Shown: positions 1-10,204 of the stretch, one piece after another | Layout of the letters: each line of letters begins with the position of its first letter | Numbering within the stretch: the stretch's first letter is position 1 | Assembly (NCBI RefSeq): GCF_029094545.1 | Contig: NZ_CP117835.1 | Coordinates: forward strand, 1,778,001-1,842,000 | Source of the DNA: Alkalihalophilus pseudofirmus | Lineage (GTDB): Bacteria; Bacillota; Bacilli; Bacillales; Bacillaceae_D | Reading direction: 5' to 3' | DNA length: 64,000 bases | Position numbers and translations under genes: made by a program | The notes under the pieces: model-generated | What the model was told of the DNA's origin: nothing | Databases searched by the model: none | The model's input: the letters and a program-made list of their open reading frames with translations, nothing else

Positions 1-312
1 GAGCTGATGAATACTCCAGCTGACCCATTTGTGACACAGTTTCTTGGCAATCGTCAAGTAGATGCGGATAACAAAGCGAGCGAAAAGCTGACTGTCTCAG
101 ATGTGATGGACCGTAATGTTAATTTAGTTAATCATTCTGCTCTATCAGAAAAACATACAATCTCTCAGGATGAATCGATTGAGACTGCCTTTTTGAGGCT
201 TAACGAAGGATCAGTTCCTTACCTCTTAGTAAAAGAGAACGAAGAAGTTGTCGGTACAGTAAGTTATGAGAACCTCGCTCGCAAATGGATGAAGGAGCGT
301 GAGGCACAGTGA
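1..312 (+). CDS. Glycine betaine/carnitine/choline ABC transporter ATP-binding subunit, 3' end (OpuCA-like)
   Basis: Open at the left edge; only about 103 C-terminal residues are visible. The reading frame continues upstream of the first ATG (codons for Glu-Leu at 1-6), so this is a truncated gene rather than a small protein. The visible part holds the linker after the nucleotide-binding domain (PADPFVTQFLG, typical of OpuCA-type ATPases) and one CBS-like segment with VPYLLVKENEEVVGTVSYENL. CBS domains in this family sense ionic strength. The stop overlaps the GTG start of the permease gene by four bases, so the two are translationally coupled in one osmoprotectant-uptake operon. The Walker motifs lie outside the window. 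Confidence 0.85.
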   Translation, partial: ELMNTPADPFVTQFLGNRQVDADNKASEKLTVSDVMDRNVNLVNHSALSEKHTISQDESIETAFLRLNEGSVPYLLVKENEEVVGTVSYENLARKWMKEREAQ

Positions 313-1850
313 ACACCTTAACAAATTTATACGACCTCTTCCTAGCAAGGCAGGATCTTTTATGGATTGCCTTATGGGAACATATTCAGCTCTCTTTAAT
401 CTCTCTTTTAATTGCTGTATTTATTGCGGTTCCGCTTGGCGTGCTTTTATCAAGAAAGCAGAAAATGGCTGAATTCATCATTGGGATCACAGCCGTTCTA
501 CAAACGATCCCTAGTCTTGCGTTGCTCGGATTTATGATCTTATTTGTCGGTATTGGGACAACACCCGCTATTATTGCTCTTACAGCGTATGCCTTGCTTC
601 CTATTTTAAGGAACACCTACACAGGAATCAGCGAGGTTGACCCTGCTATCCGGGAGGCTGCGCGTGGGATGGGAATGAATTCCTACCGCAGGCTGATGCG
701 CGTTGAAATGCCGATTGCCATGCCTACAGTCATGGCTGGTATTAGAACGTCTATGGTCCTTATTGTCGGTACAGCGACTCTTGCAGCCTTAATCGGTGCA
801 GGAGGTTTAGGGGATTTAATTATGACCGGGATCCAGCGTGCAAATAATGAATACATCCTGCTCGGCGCAATACCAGCTGCCCTGCTCGCCTTGTTTTTTG
901 ATTTTGTGCTGCGAATAACTGAAAGCCGTTCAAAAGGATCATCCTTCATACCGATTGTAACAGTCGTCTCACTTGCCTTATTAATTGTCGTTATCCCGCC
1001 AATCGTTTCTAGCCAAGGAGGCGGTGATGCAGGTACAAGACTTACTGTAGGTGGTAAAGAAGGAGCAGAGCCGATTATTATCGGTAATATGTATAAATTA
1101 TTAATTGAAGATCAAACAGATATGACGGTAGATGTTCAAGGGAATTTGGGCGGTACTGATTTTGTCTACAATGCCTTGCGTGTGGGTGACATCGATATGT
1201 ACCTCGAATTCTCCGGAACGGTAGTCGGCGACCTCTTAAATATTGAGGACTTTAGCTACGATGAGCGAGAGGCATATGAGCAGGCTCGTGATGGCATCTA
1301 TGAAGCAGAACAGCTTGTTTTCTTAGAGCCGATGGACTATCACAATACGTATGCGATTGCTGTTACAAATGAATTTGCCGAAGAATCAGGGGTTAAAACG
1401 ATTTCTGACTTAGCTCCTTATCAAGATGAGCTCTCGGCAGGGTTTACGTTCGAATTTGTCGATCGTCATGACGGTTACCCTGGCCTGCAAGAGAAGTACG
1501 GCATCTCATTCTCCAGCGTTCAATCAATGGAAGCAGCTCTTCGCTCTCGTGCGCTTGTGTCAGGAGATGTGGATGTGATTGATGCGTATTCAACAGATGC
1601 TTACTTAGTTGAATATGAATTGGTTGTATTAGAGGATGACGAACAATTGTTCCCTCCATACCAAGGAGCACCATTACTTCGTGAAGAAACACTTGAAGAA
1701 CATCCAGAACTTGAAGAGATTCTAAATCAACTAGCAGGCATGATTACAGAAGAAGAAATCCAGCAAATGAATTATCGTGTAGACTATGATGATGAAAACC
1801 CAGAAGATGTTGCAAGAGAGTTCCTGCAAGAAAAAGGATTAATTCAATAA
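309..1850 (+). CDS. Osmoprotectant ABC transporter permease fused to substrate-binding domain (OpuCB-OpuCC-like)
   Basis: A 513-residue fusion. Residues 1 to about 225 form a binding-protein-dependent permease with several membrane spans and the EAA-loop motif EAARGMGMNS at about 116-125, which docks to the ATPase. After a last hydrophobic segment (about 213-235), residues 248-513 form an OpuAC-type substrate-binding domain beginning GGKEGAEPIIIG. In B. subtilis OpuC the permease and binding protein are separate polypeptides; fused versions occur in other Firmicutes. The GTG start at 309 overlaps the stop of the ATPase gene. The likely substrate is a quaternary amine such as glycine betaine, choline or carnitine; the exact one cannot be read from the sequence. 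Confidence 0.88.
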   Translation: MNTLTNLYDLFLARQDLLWIALWEHIQLSLISLLIAVFIAVPLGVLLSRKQKMAEFIIGITAVLQTIPSLALLGFMILFVGIGTTPAIIALTAYALLPILRNTYTGISEVDPAIREAARGMGMNSYRRLMRVEMPIAMPTVMAGIRTSMVLIVGTATLAALIGAGGLGDLIMTGIQRANNEYILLGAIPAALLALFFDFVLRITESRSKGSSFIPIVTVVSLALLIVVIPPIVSSQGGGDAGTRLTVGGKEGAEPIIIGNMYKLLIEDQTDMTVDVQGNLGGTDFVYNALRVGDIDMYLEFSGTVVGDLLNIEDFSYDEREAYEQARDGIYEAEQLVFLEPMDYHNTYAIAVTNEFAEESGVKTISDLAPYQDELSAGFTFEFVDRHDGYPGLQEKYGISFSSVQSMEAALRSRALVSGDVDVIDAYSTDAYLVEYELVVLEDDEQLFPPYQGAPLLREETLEEHPELEEILNQLAGMITEEEIQQMNYRVDYDDENPEDVAREFLQEKGLIQ

Positions 1851-1868
1851 GCTGATTGTTAAAAAGGA

Positions 1869-1900
1869 AAAGCGGCAGCTCACATGAGGCTGCCGCTTTT
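1869..1900 (+). terminator. Intrinsic terminator of the osmoprotectant operon
   Basis: Stem AAGCGGCAGC / GCTGCCGCTT with a nine-base loop, followed by a short T run. It lies directly after the fusion gene and reaches the stop codon of the convergent DUF2254 gene, so it may serve both directions. Confidence 0.85.
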
Positions 1901-3218
1901 ATAGTGGAATAAAATGTTCATTTTTATCTGTATGAATCGCCAGCTGCTGCCATTTGTCATTTAAATAGCGTTTATCAAGATCCAGAATCTCATCAGGGTG
2001 GAGTCCTGCCCGTATATAGGCCGCAAAATCCCATACAGATTCTTTAATTTCCTGTGAATTATTAATCGCGATCACTTTAAGAGATTCAATTAAAGCATTG
2101 AGCACTGAAAGGTCTTCACAGCCATACTGTCTAATTTGATAGAAACAGCGATATAGGTAGTCATTAAAGCTGCGCTCCTGAAAGATCACACGCAGATTTC
2201 CGTTCGAATCATTATAATAAGCTCTATGCAGGTTTTTTCGCGAAAGAACCGTTAATACTCTCGCTAGTGCACGCACACCGCTGACTGCCGTATTGGGGTC
2301 ATTTATTCCTGGTGATAGGGCACGCAACGTGATTTCTACTAATTTCGTGAGGCCAAAGTCAATATCCTGAATAGTTGCCCGCTCCCCGCCAAGAAGAATA
2401 TGTTTTGCGTACAAGGTATGTTTTTCCTTTGGCAAGGCTCCATATAATTCAAATAATACGCCGCCTTGCTCGATATAATTGCCAAGTCCCGCTTCTACTT
2501 TAAGAATAATATTATCCGCTTCTGCTTGGTCCGTTAAGCCATTCACATCAATGACCTGCACATATCCATTTTCTTGTGCAAAGATATAATGCGGGTTATG
2601 AAGAATCAGCTCCTCGCTTTCCCAATCCCGCCACGGCTCATCTTGCTCAACTGTTTGATTGTCCTCGTAATAATGTTCAATCGATTGGATCGTATTTTCA
2701 GTGATTTTGTGAATTAAGTTGCTCACTTGTATCCATTTACCGACATGGTGAACAAAATAAACAAAGAAGCCGACACAGACAAACGCATACGCGACGGCAA
2801 TCGTTGGTGAAATAAACATTTCTGTTGGGTGATTAGCTCTTAAGATAAGTAAAAGCAAGAGGGAGAATAAAAACCCACCAATAAACACACCTAGTATTCG
2901 CTGCGTATGAACATCTGTCATAAAGTTTTGCATCGTGCGCGGTGAAAATTGGGATAAATATGTTGTTAAGACGACCATAATGGTCGAAAAGGAGATCGTT
3001 GTCATTGTAAGCAAGGAAGAAGAGATCGTACTTAACAGAGTTTGAGCTAGGGAGATATCGGTTATAAGAAATGCAGGGAGCTTGGTGAGCAGAGTGCTGT
3101 GTGTGATAACATATTGATCTGCTAAGTAGCTTATCACCGCTAAAACAATTGAAGCGATACTGTAGACAGCAGGGATAAACCAAAATTGATTTCGCAATTT
3201 TATTAATAGCGGATGCAC
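1899..3218 (-). CDS. DUF2254 family membrane protein
   Basis: 439 residues. The N-terminal third holds about four hydrophobic segments (near residues 13-33, 58-80, 108-127 and 140-160), followed by a large soluble C-terminal part. Sequences such as ALSPGINDPNTAVSG are characteristic of DUF2254 proteins, whose function is not established. It is transcribed divergently from yneT and convergently to the osmoprotectant operon. No enzymatic motif was recognised. Confidence 0.8.
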   Translation of the reverse strand: MHPLLIKLRNQFWFIPAVYSIASIVLAVISYLADQYVITHSTLLTKLPAFLITDISLAQTLLSTISSSLLTMTTISFSTIMVVLTTYLSQFSPRTMQNFMTDVHTQRILGVFIGGFLFSLLLLLILRANHPTEMFISPTIAVAYAFVCVGFFVYFVHHVGKWIQVSNLIHKITENTIQSIEHYYEDNQTVEQDEPWRDWESEELILHNPHYIFAQENGYVQVIDVNGLTDQAEADNIILKVEAGLGNYIEQGGVLFELYGALPKEKHTLYAKHILLGGERATIQDIDFGLTKLVEITLRALSPGINDPNTAVSGVRALARVLTVLSRKNLHRAYYNDSNGNLRVIFQERSFNDYLYRCFYQIRQYGCEDLSVLNALIESLKVIAINNSQEIKESVWDFAAYIRAGLHPDEILDLDKRYLNDKWQQLAIHTDKNEHFIPL

Positions 3219-3358
3219 ATTTCCTCCCCCTCTTAACCCGTTTTATGTAGTATGTACGAAAAGGTTATCTCTTATTTTGGCAGGAATAAGAGCAGCAAAT
3301 CTTGAAGAAGGTAAAGAAGTCCATATACGATTTTAAGATAAAAAAGGAGTGCATAACG

Positions 3359-3772
3359 ATGGCTATTCAAAATCCAACAGATGAGAAAATCAAAGAGGTG
3401 CTACATACGAGTAAGCGCATTGCTGTTGTAGGATTATCCGGAAACCCAGACCGAACGTCTTATATGGTGTCTGAAGCGATGCAAAATGCAGGCTATACGA
3501 TTATTCCAGTCAATCCTACTGTAGATGAAGTCCTTGGGGAGAAAGCAGTGGCAAGCCTGAAAGAAATTGACGGTGAAGTCGATATTGTTAATGTATTTAG
3601 AAGAAGTGAATTTCTACCCGAAGTCGCTCGTGATACGGTTGAAATCGGTGCAAAAACATTTTGGGCGCAGCTAGGGGTTGCAAATCAAGAAGCGTATGAT
3701 TATTTAAAAGAGAATGATGTGGAAACTATTATGGACCGCTGCATTAAAGTAGAGCACGCTAAATTTAAATAA
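3359..3772 (+). CDS. yneT: CoA-binding domain protein YneT
   Basis: 137 residues, a single CoA-binding (Rossmann) domain. KRIAVVGLSGNPDRTSYMV near the N-terminus is the nucleotide-binding turn, and FRRSEFLPEVARDTVEIGAK is typical of the YccU/YneT family. An upstream in-frame TTG at 3302 was rejected because AAAAAGGAG stands at 3341-3349 just ahead of the ATG at 3359. In B. subtilis yneT lies directly upstream of parE-parC; here only one acetyltransferase gene has been inserted between them, which supports the name. The physiological role is unknown. Confidence 0.85.
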   Translation: MAIQNPTDEKIKEVLHTSKRIAVVGLSGNPDRTSYMVSEAMQNAGYTIIPVNPTVDEVLGEKAVASLKEIDGEVDIVNVFRRSEFLPEVARDTVEIGAKTFWAQLGVANQEAYDYLKENDVETIMDRCIKVEHAKFK

Positions 3773-3780
3773 GCCTAAAT

Positions 3781-3812
3781 AAAAACGTGCCTTATTATCT
3801 AGGCACGTTTTT
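3781..3812 (+). terminator. Bidirectional terminator between yneT and acetyltransferase gene
   Basis: Perfect stem AAAAACGTGCCT / AGGCACGTTTTT with an eight-base loop. It has A and T tracts on both sides, so it can stop both convergent genes. Confidence 0.88.
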
Positions 3813-4368
3813 ATTCGTTTGATTGAGAGTAGTAGATGAGGTTATCGGTCCATTTTCCAAACTCATGTATGAATCCTTTTCTTATACACTCGTACTGCAT
3901 GCCTGCTTTTTCAGCCAAGGCGATGGAGGCGTTATTATCTAGATTGATATGTGCTTCAATCCGGTGATAATTTAACTCCGTATGAGCGAGACGCAGCACT
4001 TCCTTTACGGCCTCTGTCCCATACCCTTTCCCCCAGTGTTGATTATGAATGGTATACCCAATTCTGCCCCAATGAAAGTTTTCTCTCATTAAAGTAGATA
4101 CATCGATCACGCCTAAGTGAGTATGATCGCTCTTGTTAAACACACCAAATACATATAATGAATCCTCCTTGGCCATCCCTTGATGCCGGTTGACCAAGTC
4201 ATAAAACCATTGTTCTGTGCACATACTCATATCAACCTGCCCCTCATCATAGAGGTGCACAGAAGGCTTCCGGCTTGAGTATTGGTTAAACCAATTCACA
4301 TAATCATGGTACTGATAAGGTCTTACGATCAAACGTTCGGTAAACCCTGATAGTTGAAAAGTCTGCAC
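3811..4368 (-). CDS. GNAT family N-acetyltransferase (RimJ/RimL type)
   Basis: 185 residues, starting at GTG 4368 behind GAGGAGA. The N-terminal strand TERLIVRPYQYHDY and the acetyl-CoA-binding loop NQHWGKGYGTEAVKEVLRLA (about residues 109-128) place it among RimJ/RimL-like acetyltransferases. These usually acetylate protein N-termini or small amines; the substrate here cannot be read. It is inserted between yneT and parE on the opposite strand, unlike the B. subtilis order. Confidence 0.82.
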   Translation of the reverse strand: MQTFQLSGFTERLIVRPYQYHDYVNWFNQYSSRKPSVHLYDEGQVDMSMCTEQWFYDLVNRHQGMAKEDSLYVFGVFNKSDHTHLGVIDVSTLMRENFHWGRIGYTIHNQHWGKGYGTEAVKEVLRLAHTELNYHRIEAHINLDNNASIALAEKAGMQYECIRKGFIHEFGKWTDNLIYYSQSNE

Positions 4369-4584
4369 GCATTAGTCTCCTCTACATTTGATATCTCAAT
4401 TATTATAGCATGTGAGATCAATGGCCAATCGTCAATCTTTCGTCAAAATCCGCTATGACTTTTTTCATAGAAAAAGCAGGAATCCCTAAAAGAGGTTGCG
4501 AATACTGAAATAACAGCTACAATAGTAAAGGCAATGGTGAACGTGCATTAAACCACTAAATGAACACAGGTTAAAGACCCAATA

Positions 4585-4598
4585 GAAACATGTGTTCG
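4585..4598 (+). promoter_or_regulatory. LexA (SOS)-like operator in the parE promoter
   Basis: GAAACATGTGTTCG matches 11 of 14 positions of the B. subtilis SOS box CGAACATATGTTCG, and 7 of 8 of its GAAC-N4-GTTC core. It ends eight bases before a TACAAT -10 element at 4606-4611, where LexA would block RNA polymerase. The -35 (TAGAAA, 4583-4588, spacing 17) is weak. As I recall, parE-parC is in the B. subtilis SOS regulon, which fits. Confidence 0.55.
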
Positions 4599-4641
4599 TT
4601 TGTGCTACAATACAAGTAGCATGTTGAAAGGAGTACCAATC

Positions 4642-6612
4642 TTGGCTAAGAAACAACATCTTGATTATAACGATGACGCAATACAAGTATTAGAAGGATT
4701 AGAGGCGGTTAGAAAACGCCCAGGTATGTATATAGGAAGCACGGATGGACGAGGACTGCATCATCTCGTTTATGAAATCGTAGATAATGCTGTAGATGAA
4801 GCTCTTGCAGGATTCGGATCATACATAAAAGTTACGATTCACCGTGACAACAGTATTTCAGTCACAGATGAAGGCCGGGGTATGCCTGTTGGAATGCATA
4901 AATTAGGCAAGCCAACTCCAGAGATCATTTTAACTGTATTACACGCAGGAGGTAAATTCGGTCAAGGAGGCTATGCAACGAGCGGCGGATTGCATGGCGT
5001 AGGGGCGTCTGTTGTAAATGCCTTGTCAGAATGGCTCGTTGTTGAAATCAAACGCGATGGAACGGTATATAAGCAGCGTTTTGAAAACGGCGGTAAGGCA
5101 GTGACAACCCTAGAAAAACAGGGGACGACTAGAAAATCTGGTACAACAATTCATTTTAAACCAGACCCATCGATTTTCAGCGTGACCACATATAACTTTG
5201 AAACGTTATCAGAGCGGCTGCGCGAGGCTGCATTCCTTTTAAAAGGGTTAAAAATTGAGCTTTGTGACATGCGCAGTGACCAAGAGAACGAGATTTTCCA
5301 TTATGATAATGGGATCGAAGCGTTTGTTGAATATTTAAATGAGGATAAAGAAACGCTGCATCCTGTTGTATCGTTTTCAGGCGAACACCAAGAGATTGAA
5401 GTAGAGCTTGCGTTTCAATTTAACGATGGCTATACAGAGAGTGTCTTATCGTTTGTTAATAATGTCCGCACAAAAGACGGCGGTACGCATGAATTAGGCG
5501 CCAAAGCTGCGATGACACGAGCAGTGAATGAATATGCTCGTAAGGTGAAGCTTCTAAAAGAAAAAGAGAAGAACTTGGATGGATCTGATATCCGTGAAGG
5601 CTTTACGGCTATTGTGTCTGTTCGAGTGCCTGAAGCAAAGCTGCAGTTTGAAGGACAAACAAAAAGCAAGCTAGGGACACCTGAAGCACGTTCGGCTGTA
5701 GATGGGCTTGTTTCAGAAAAGCTCTCCTATTTCTTTGAAGAGAATCCTGATATCAGCACGATGCTGATCAAAAAGGCGGTAAAAGCAGCTCAAGCGAGGG
5801 AAGCAGCAAGAAAAGCCCGTGAGGATGCGCGTAACGGTAAGAAGAGCAAGCGAAAGGATGTTCTCCTAAGCGGGAAATTAACACCAGCTCAATCGAAAAA
5901 CCCTAAACGTAACGAATTATATCTCGTTGAGGGTGATTCTGCCGGTGGTTCTGCTAAACAAGGACGTGATCGTAAATTTCAAGCGGTTCTGCCTCTTCGC
6001 GGGAAAGTGATTAATACGGAGAAAGCTAAGCTTGAAGATATTATGAAAAACGAGGAGATCCGCACAATCATTCATACGATTGGAGCGGGTGTAGGGGCAG
6101 ACTTTGACCTCGACGATGTGAATTACGATAAAATCGTTATCATGACCGATGCTGATACGGATGGCGCGCATATTCAAGTGCTCCTCTTAACATTCTTCTA
6201 TCGCTATATGCGCCCGCTTGTTGAAGCAGGTAAAGTATATATTGCGCTTCCGCCTCTTTACAAAGTAAGCAGAGGAACAGGCAAAAAAGAAGTTATTGAG
6301 TATGCATGGGATGAACGGGAGCTTGATACAGCAATTAAGAAGGTCGGACGCGGATATATGCTGCAGCGCTATAAAGGTCTCGGTGAGATGAATGCGACTC
6401 AGCTATGGGAGACAACGATGGACCCTGAAACACGTACGTTGATCCGTGTTAAAATTGATGATGCTGCTAGAGCAGAAAGACGAGTAACTACGTTGATGGG
6501 TGATAAAGTTGAACCTCGCCGTAAATGGATCGAAACACATGTTGCCTTCGGTCTTGAGGAAGAAACAAACATCTTAGAAAATGAAAACTTAGCAGTAGTT
6601 GAGGAGGAATAA
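4642..6612 (+). CDS. parE: DNA topoisomerase IV subunit B
   Basis: 656 residues, ATPase subunit of topoisomerase IV, which decatenates daughter chromosomes. The GHKL ATPase domain shows [13 protein letters not shown] (about 45-57), DEGRGMPVG (about 76-84) and GGLHGVGAS (about 115-123). The TOPRIM domain has [15 protein letters not shown] near 430 and DADTDGAHI near 502, with the Mg-binding acidic residues. I placed the start at TTG 4642, behind GAAAGGAG at 4626-4633, because the resulting [10 protein letters not shown]... matches the usual ParE N-terminus; an earlier in-frame start at 4600 has no ribosome-binding site. Gyrase B is excluded by the parC gene two bases downstream and the neighbouring yneT. 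Confidence 0.97.
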   Translation: MAKKQHLDYNDDAIQVLEGLEAVRKRPGMYIGSTDGRGLHHLVYEIVDNAVDEALAGFGSYIKVTIHRDNSISVTDEGRGMPVGMHKLGKPTPEIILTVLHAGGKFGQGGYATSGGLHGVGASVVNALSEWLVVEIKRDGTVYKQRFENGGKAVTTLEKQGTTRKSGTTIHFKPDPSIFSVTTYNFETLSERLREAAFLLKGLKIELCDMRSDQENEIFHYDNGIEAFVEYLNEDKETLHPVVSFSGEHQEIEVELAFQFNDGYTESVLSFVNNVRTKDGGTHELGAKAAMTRAVNEYARKVKLLKEKEKNLDGSDIREGFTAIVSVRVPEAKLQFEGQTKSKLGTPEARSAVDGLVSEKLSYFFEENPDISTMLIKKAVKAAQAREAARKAREDARNGKKSKRKDVLLSGKLTPAQSKNPKRNELYLVEGDSAGGSAKQGRDRKFQAVLPLRGKVINTEKAKLEDIMKNEEIRTIIHTIGAGVGADFDLDDVNYDKIVIMTDADTDGAHIQVLLLTFFYRYMRPLVEAGKVYIALPPLYKVSRGTGKKEVIEYAWDERELDTAIKKVGRGYMLQRYKGLGEMNATQLWETTMDPETRTLIRVKIDDAARAERRVTTLMGDKVEPRRKWIETHVAFGLEEETNILENENLAVVEEE

Positions 6613-6614
6613 GC

Positions 6615-9047
6615 GTGTCACAAACAGAGCGTTACTTAGACCTTCCTTTAGAAGACGTTATTGGTGATAGGTTCGGTCGTTATAGTAAATACATTATACA
6701 AGAGCGTGCCCTGCCGGATGCACGTGACGGGTTAAAGCCTGTGCAGCGTCGTATTTTATATGCGATGTATCGTGATGGAAACACAGCGGATAAACCGTTT
6801 CGTAAATCAGCGAAAACGGTCGGTAATGTAATCGGTAACTATCATCCGCACGGTGATTCGTCTGTGTATGATGCGATGATTCGGATGAGTCAGGAATGGA
6901 AGGTTCGTAACCTTCTTGTCGATATGCACGGAAACAACGGCTCGATTGACGGCGACCCTCCTGCAGCGATGCGTTATACAGAAGCAAGACTATCTAAAAT
7001 CTCAGCAGAGCTCCTGCGTGATATTGATAAAGAAACAGTTGACTATATTCCTAACTTTGACGATTCAGAAGATGAGCCGGTCGTTTTGCCGGCAATGTTT
7101 CCGAATCTCTTAGTAAACGGATCAACTGGAATCTCAGCGGGGTATGCAACAGATATCCCACCGCATCATCTTAGTGAAATTATCGATGGTGTGATTATGC
7201 AAATGGAAAAGCCGCAAACGACGCTTGAGGACTTAATGACGGTCATTAAAGGACCTGATTTCCCAACAGGCGGGATTGTTCAAGGGATTGACGGGATTAA
7301 GCAGGCTTATCGTACAGGTAAAGGGAAAGTGATTGTTCGTGCGAAAACGGAAGTTGAAGAGCTGCGCGGCGGACGCCAGCAAATCACGATCACTGAAATT
7401 CCTTATGAAGTCGTTAAAGCCAATCTCGTAAAGAAGATGGACGAGCTACGTTTTGATAAAAAAGTAGATGGAATTGCTGAAGTGCGTGATGATACAGACC
7501 GTACAGGCTTACGTATTGTTGTCGAGCTTAAAAAAGAAGCAGATGCTAAGGCGATCCTTCATTACCTGTTCAAAAATACTGACTTACAAGTGACGTATAA
7601 TTTTAATATGGTAGCAATCCATAACAAGACACCTAAGCTAATGGGACTGCAGCCTCTGATTCAAGCGTATATTGACCACCAGAAGGAAGTTGCGACTCGT
7701 CGTGCCCAATATGACTTGAAAAAGGCAAAAGACCGTCAGCATATCGTAAAAGGCTTAATTAAAGCGATCTCAATTTTAGATGAGGTTATTGCGACGATCC
7801 GTTCATCTAAAGATAAGAAAGACGCGAAAGAGAATTTAATTCGTGAATACGACTTCTCAGAAGCACAAGCAGAAGCGATCGTAACATTGCAGCTATATCG
7901 TTTAACTAATACGGATATTACAACCCTAGAAGAAGAAGCAGCAGAGCTTGAGCGCCGTATTCATGAGTTAGAAGCCATTTTAGGCAGCGAGAAAAAGCTG
8001 ATCACGGTTATTAAAAAAGGTCTTCAATCTGTGAAAAAGCAGTTTGCAGACCCAAGACGTACAGTGATTAAAGAAGAAATTGAAGAAATAAAGATTAATA
8101 TGGATGTTCTAGTGGCCTCTGAAGATGTAATGGTTACCGTTACAGAAGAAGGTTATGTGAAACGAACGAGCATCCGCTCTTATACTGCTTCAAACGGTGA
8201 GCCGCCAGGGATGAAAGAGGGAGACAGGCTTTTAGACCGGTTTGAAATGAATACAACAGATACACTGCTCTTATTCACTAAACTTGGCAGCTATTTGTAT
8301 GTACCAGTTCATCATCTGCCTGATATCCGCTGGAAAGACAACGGGCAGCATATTGCTAACTTAGTTAGTGTTGATCGTGACGACTGTATTTTGAGAGCGA
8401 TGCCAGTCAAAGAATTCAGTGAGTCCGAGTCACTCTTATTTATTACGAAAAATGGAATGGCCAAACGGTCTCAGTTATCTCTTTATCAAGCACAGCGTTT
8501 TTCAAAGCCGCTTATGGCGTTAAAGTTAAAGGCTGATGATGAAGTGGTATCTGTGATGCGTACGGACGGGAAGAAAGAATTATTTATAGCGACTCATCTA
8601 GGATACGGGTTATGGTTTGATGAAGAAGAAATTAGCCTCGTTGGTCAGAGGGCAGCAGGTGTAAAAGCGATTAATTTAAAAGATGATGATAAAGTCGTAG
8701 ATGCTTTCACTTTCGAACCAGAAGACAAAGTTGATCTATTTATTGTTACACATCGCGGCGCGGTAAAGAAAATGCCGTTAAGTGAGTTTGATAAATCATC
8801 ACGTGCAAAGCGCGGGTTAGTGATGTTGCGAGAGTTAAAGTCGAATGCACATCGAGTCATTGGATGCAGACGTGTTTCAAAAGAAACATTAATTGAAATA
8901 CTTACTGAAAAAGGCCAGCAAGAAACAATCGATCCGTCCGCTTACCGAATGAGTGATCGTTACTCAAATGGATCCTTTGCCATTGATTCAGCACAAGCAG
9001 GCTCTGTAACGGAAGTGAGACAAACGAAACGTGAAGCAAGTGAATAA
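6615..9047 (+). CDS. parC: DNA topoisomerase IV subunit A
   Basis: 810 residues, DNA cleavage and rejoining subunit. GTG start behind GAGGAGG, two bases after the parE stop. The catalytic tyrosine is Tyr121 in [11 protein letters not shown]. The quinolone-determining region [12 protein letters not shown] holds Ser82 and Asp86, the unmutated type. The C-terminal beta-pinwheel runs from about residue 500; its first blade lacks a gyrase-type GyrA box (Q-R-R-G-G-K-G), as expected for ParC. It forms an operon with parE that ends at the hairpin at 9050. Confidence 0.97.
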   Translation: MSQTERYLDLPLEDVIGDRFGRYSKYIIQERALPDARDGLKPVQRRILYAMYRDGNTADKPFRKSAKTVGNVIGNYHPHGDSSVYDAMIRMSQEWKVRNLLVDMHGNNGSIDGDPPAAMRYTEARLSKISAELLRDIDKETVDYIPNFDDSEDEPVVLPAMFPNLLVNGSTGISAGYATDIPPHHLSEIIDGVIMQMEKPQTTLEDLMTVIKGPDFPTGGIVQGIDGIKQAYRTGKGKVIVRAKTEVEELRGGRQQITITEIPYEVVKANLVKKMDELRFDKKVDGIAEVRDDTDRTGLRIVVELKKEADAKAILHYLFKNTDLQVTYNFNMVAIHNKTPKLMGLQPLIQAYIDHQKEVATRRAQYDLKKAKDRQHIVKGLIKAISILDEVIATIRSSKDKKDAKENLIREYDFSEAQAEAIVTLQLYRLTNTDITTLEEEAAELERRIHELEAILGSEKKLITVIKKGLQSVKKQFADPRRTVIKEEIEEIKINMDVLVASEDVMVTVTEEGYVKRTSIRSYTASNGEPPGMKEGDRLLDRFEMNTTDTLLLFTKLGSYLYVPVHHLPDIRWKDNGQHIANLVSVDRDDCILRAMPVKEFSESESLLFITKNGMAKRSQLSLYQAQRFSKPLMALKLKADDEVVSVMRTDGKKELFIATHLGYGLWFDEEEISLVGQRAAGVKAINLKDDDKVVDAFTFEPEDKVDLFIVTHRGAVKKMPLSEFDKSSRAKRGLVMLRELKSNAHRVIGCRRVSKETLIEILTEKGQQETIDPSAYRMSDRYSNGSFAIDSAQAGSVTEVRQTKREASE

Positions 9048-9049
9048 AT

Positions 9050-9081
9050 AAAAGCTGAACCCTAATCGGTTCAGCTTTTTT
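9050..9081 (+). terminator. Terminator of parE-parC
   Basis: Stem AAAGCTGAACC / GGTTCAGCTTT with a short loop and a following T6 run. The 3' side touches the stop codon of the convergent ytvI gene. Confidence 0.9.
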
Positions 9082-10204
9082 ATGTTTCTTTAGCCCATCC
9101 ATTTTTGATAAATTGGGTAACCGAGCGGACCACGCCGATATCATTTAAAATCATTAGGAACACGAGTAACACAGGTCCAAATAACAGCCCTAGCGCACCG
9201 AACAGCTGCAGACCGACAAAAAGAGAAATAAGCACCGCTACAGGGTTTAGATCCAAATTCGAGGATAAAATTTTAGGCTCAATGAGCTGCCTTACAATTA
9301 CAATAATGCCATATAGAATTGTTAACCCTATTGCTAGCGAAAAATCTCCGACGATGAATAAGTAAACGAACCAAGGAATCAAGATCGTTCCTGTACCTAA
9401 ATAAGGCAAGAGCTCAGCGATTCCAATTACGACGGCAAGGGTAACAACATGTTCTACACGCAGGATGGAGAGTCCAACGAGAACTATTAAACCAGTAATC
9501 ACCATTAATATAAATTGAGCCTTCACAAAGCCGAATAATCGAGTTCGAACGGCAGCTCCAAAGTCTCTAATAAGCAGCAAAAATGAAGGAGCGAGGGCTT
9601 CACGTGTCTTTTCTCTATAAAAGGTCCACTGTTTCCCCATAAAGTAAATACTCAAGATGATAAAGACAAAAGCAACTAAGAATGTTGGAACACCCATCAG
9701 AATATGGGTGATTCGATCAACAAGGGTTTGGCCTGCTTGTCCGAGCAAACTACCAACTTGAGATCCCAACTGAACGATACTTTGCCGGAGGGCTTCTTGC
9801 TCCTCGTAACTGAATGTATCAAAGATGCCTAAAATTTGCTGCCAGAAAGGAAATATGACTTGATTAAAAAATTGCTGCAAAGAAACGGAAGACGTCTCAA
9901 TCCAGCCTGGGATTTGTTGAAAAAAGTTACGCAGGCTGTAACCAATGAGAAAAATGGCACCGGTTATAACAGAACTGACTAAAATAATGCTTCCTAATAA
10001 GCCGAAAAAGCTAGCAAAACCAGAACTGAATTTAAGCTTTTCTCTCATAAAACGAACCCAAGGCTGAAGAAACCATGCGATCGCAGCAGCAATCCAAAAT
10101 GGATAGGTTAACGAAAAGAAATTAATTAATAACCAGCCGAATACAATAATTGCAATAGCAATAATAACTGTACGAAGAATCATTAAGCCATGTTCACGTG
10201 TCAT
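9080..10204 (-). CDS. ytvI: Sporulation integral membrane protein YtvI (AI-2E transporter family)
   Basis: 374 residues with about seven or eight hydrophobic spans. Family signatures are the C-terminal ELLPYLGTGTILIPW and QLIEPKILSSNLDLNP blocks typical of the AI-2E/PerM family. The start is set at ATG 10204 behind AAAGGAA; an in-frame extension to 10258 has no ribosome-binding site. In B. subtilis, ytvI is associated with sporulation, but its biochemical function is unknown. It is convergent with parC and shares its terminator. Confidence 0.82.
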   Translation of the reverse strand: MTREHGLMILRTVIIAIAIIVFGWLLINFFSLTYPFWIAAAIAWFLQPWVRFMREKLKFSSGFASFFGLLGSIILVSSVITGAIFLIGYSLRNFFQQIPGWIETSSVSLQQFFNQVIFPFWQQILGIFDTFSYEEQEALRQSIVQLGSQVGSLLGQAGQTLVDRITHILMGVPTFLVAFVFIILSIYFMGKQWTFYREKTREALAPSFLLLIRDFGAAVRTRLFGFVKAQFILMVITGLIVLVGLSILRVEHVVTLAVVIGIAELLPYLGTGTILIPWFVYLFIVGDFSLAIGLTILYGIIVIVRQLIEPKILSSNLDLNPVAVLISLFVGLQLFGALGLLFGPVLLVFLMILNDIGVVRSVTQFIKNGWAKET

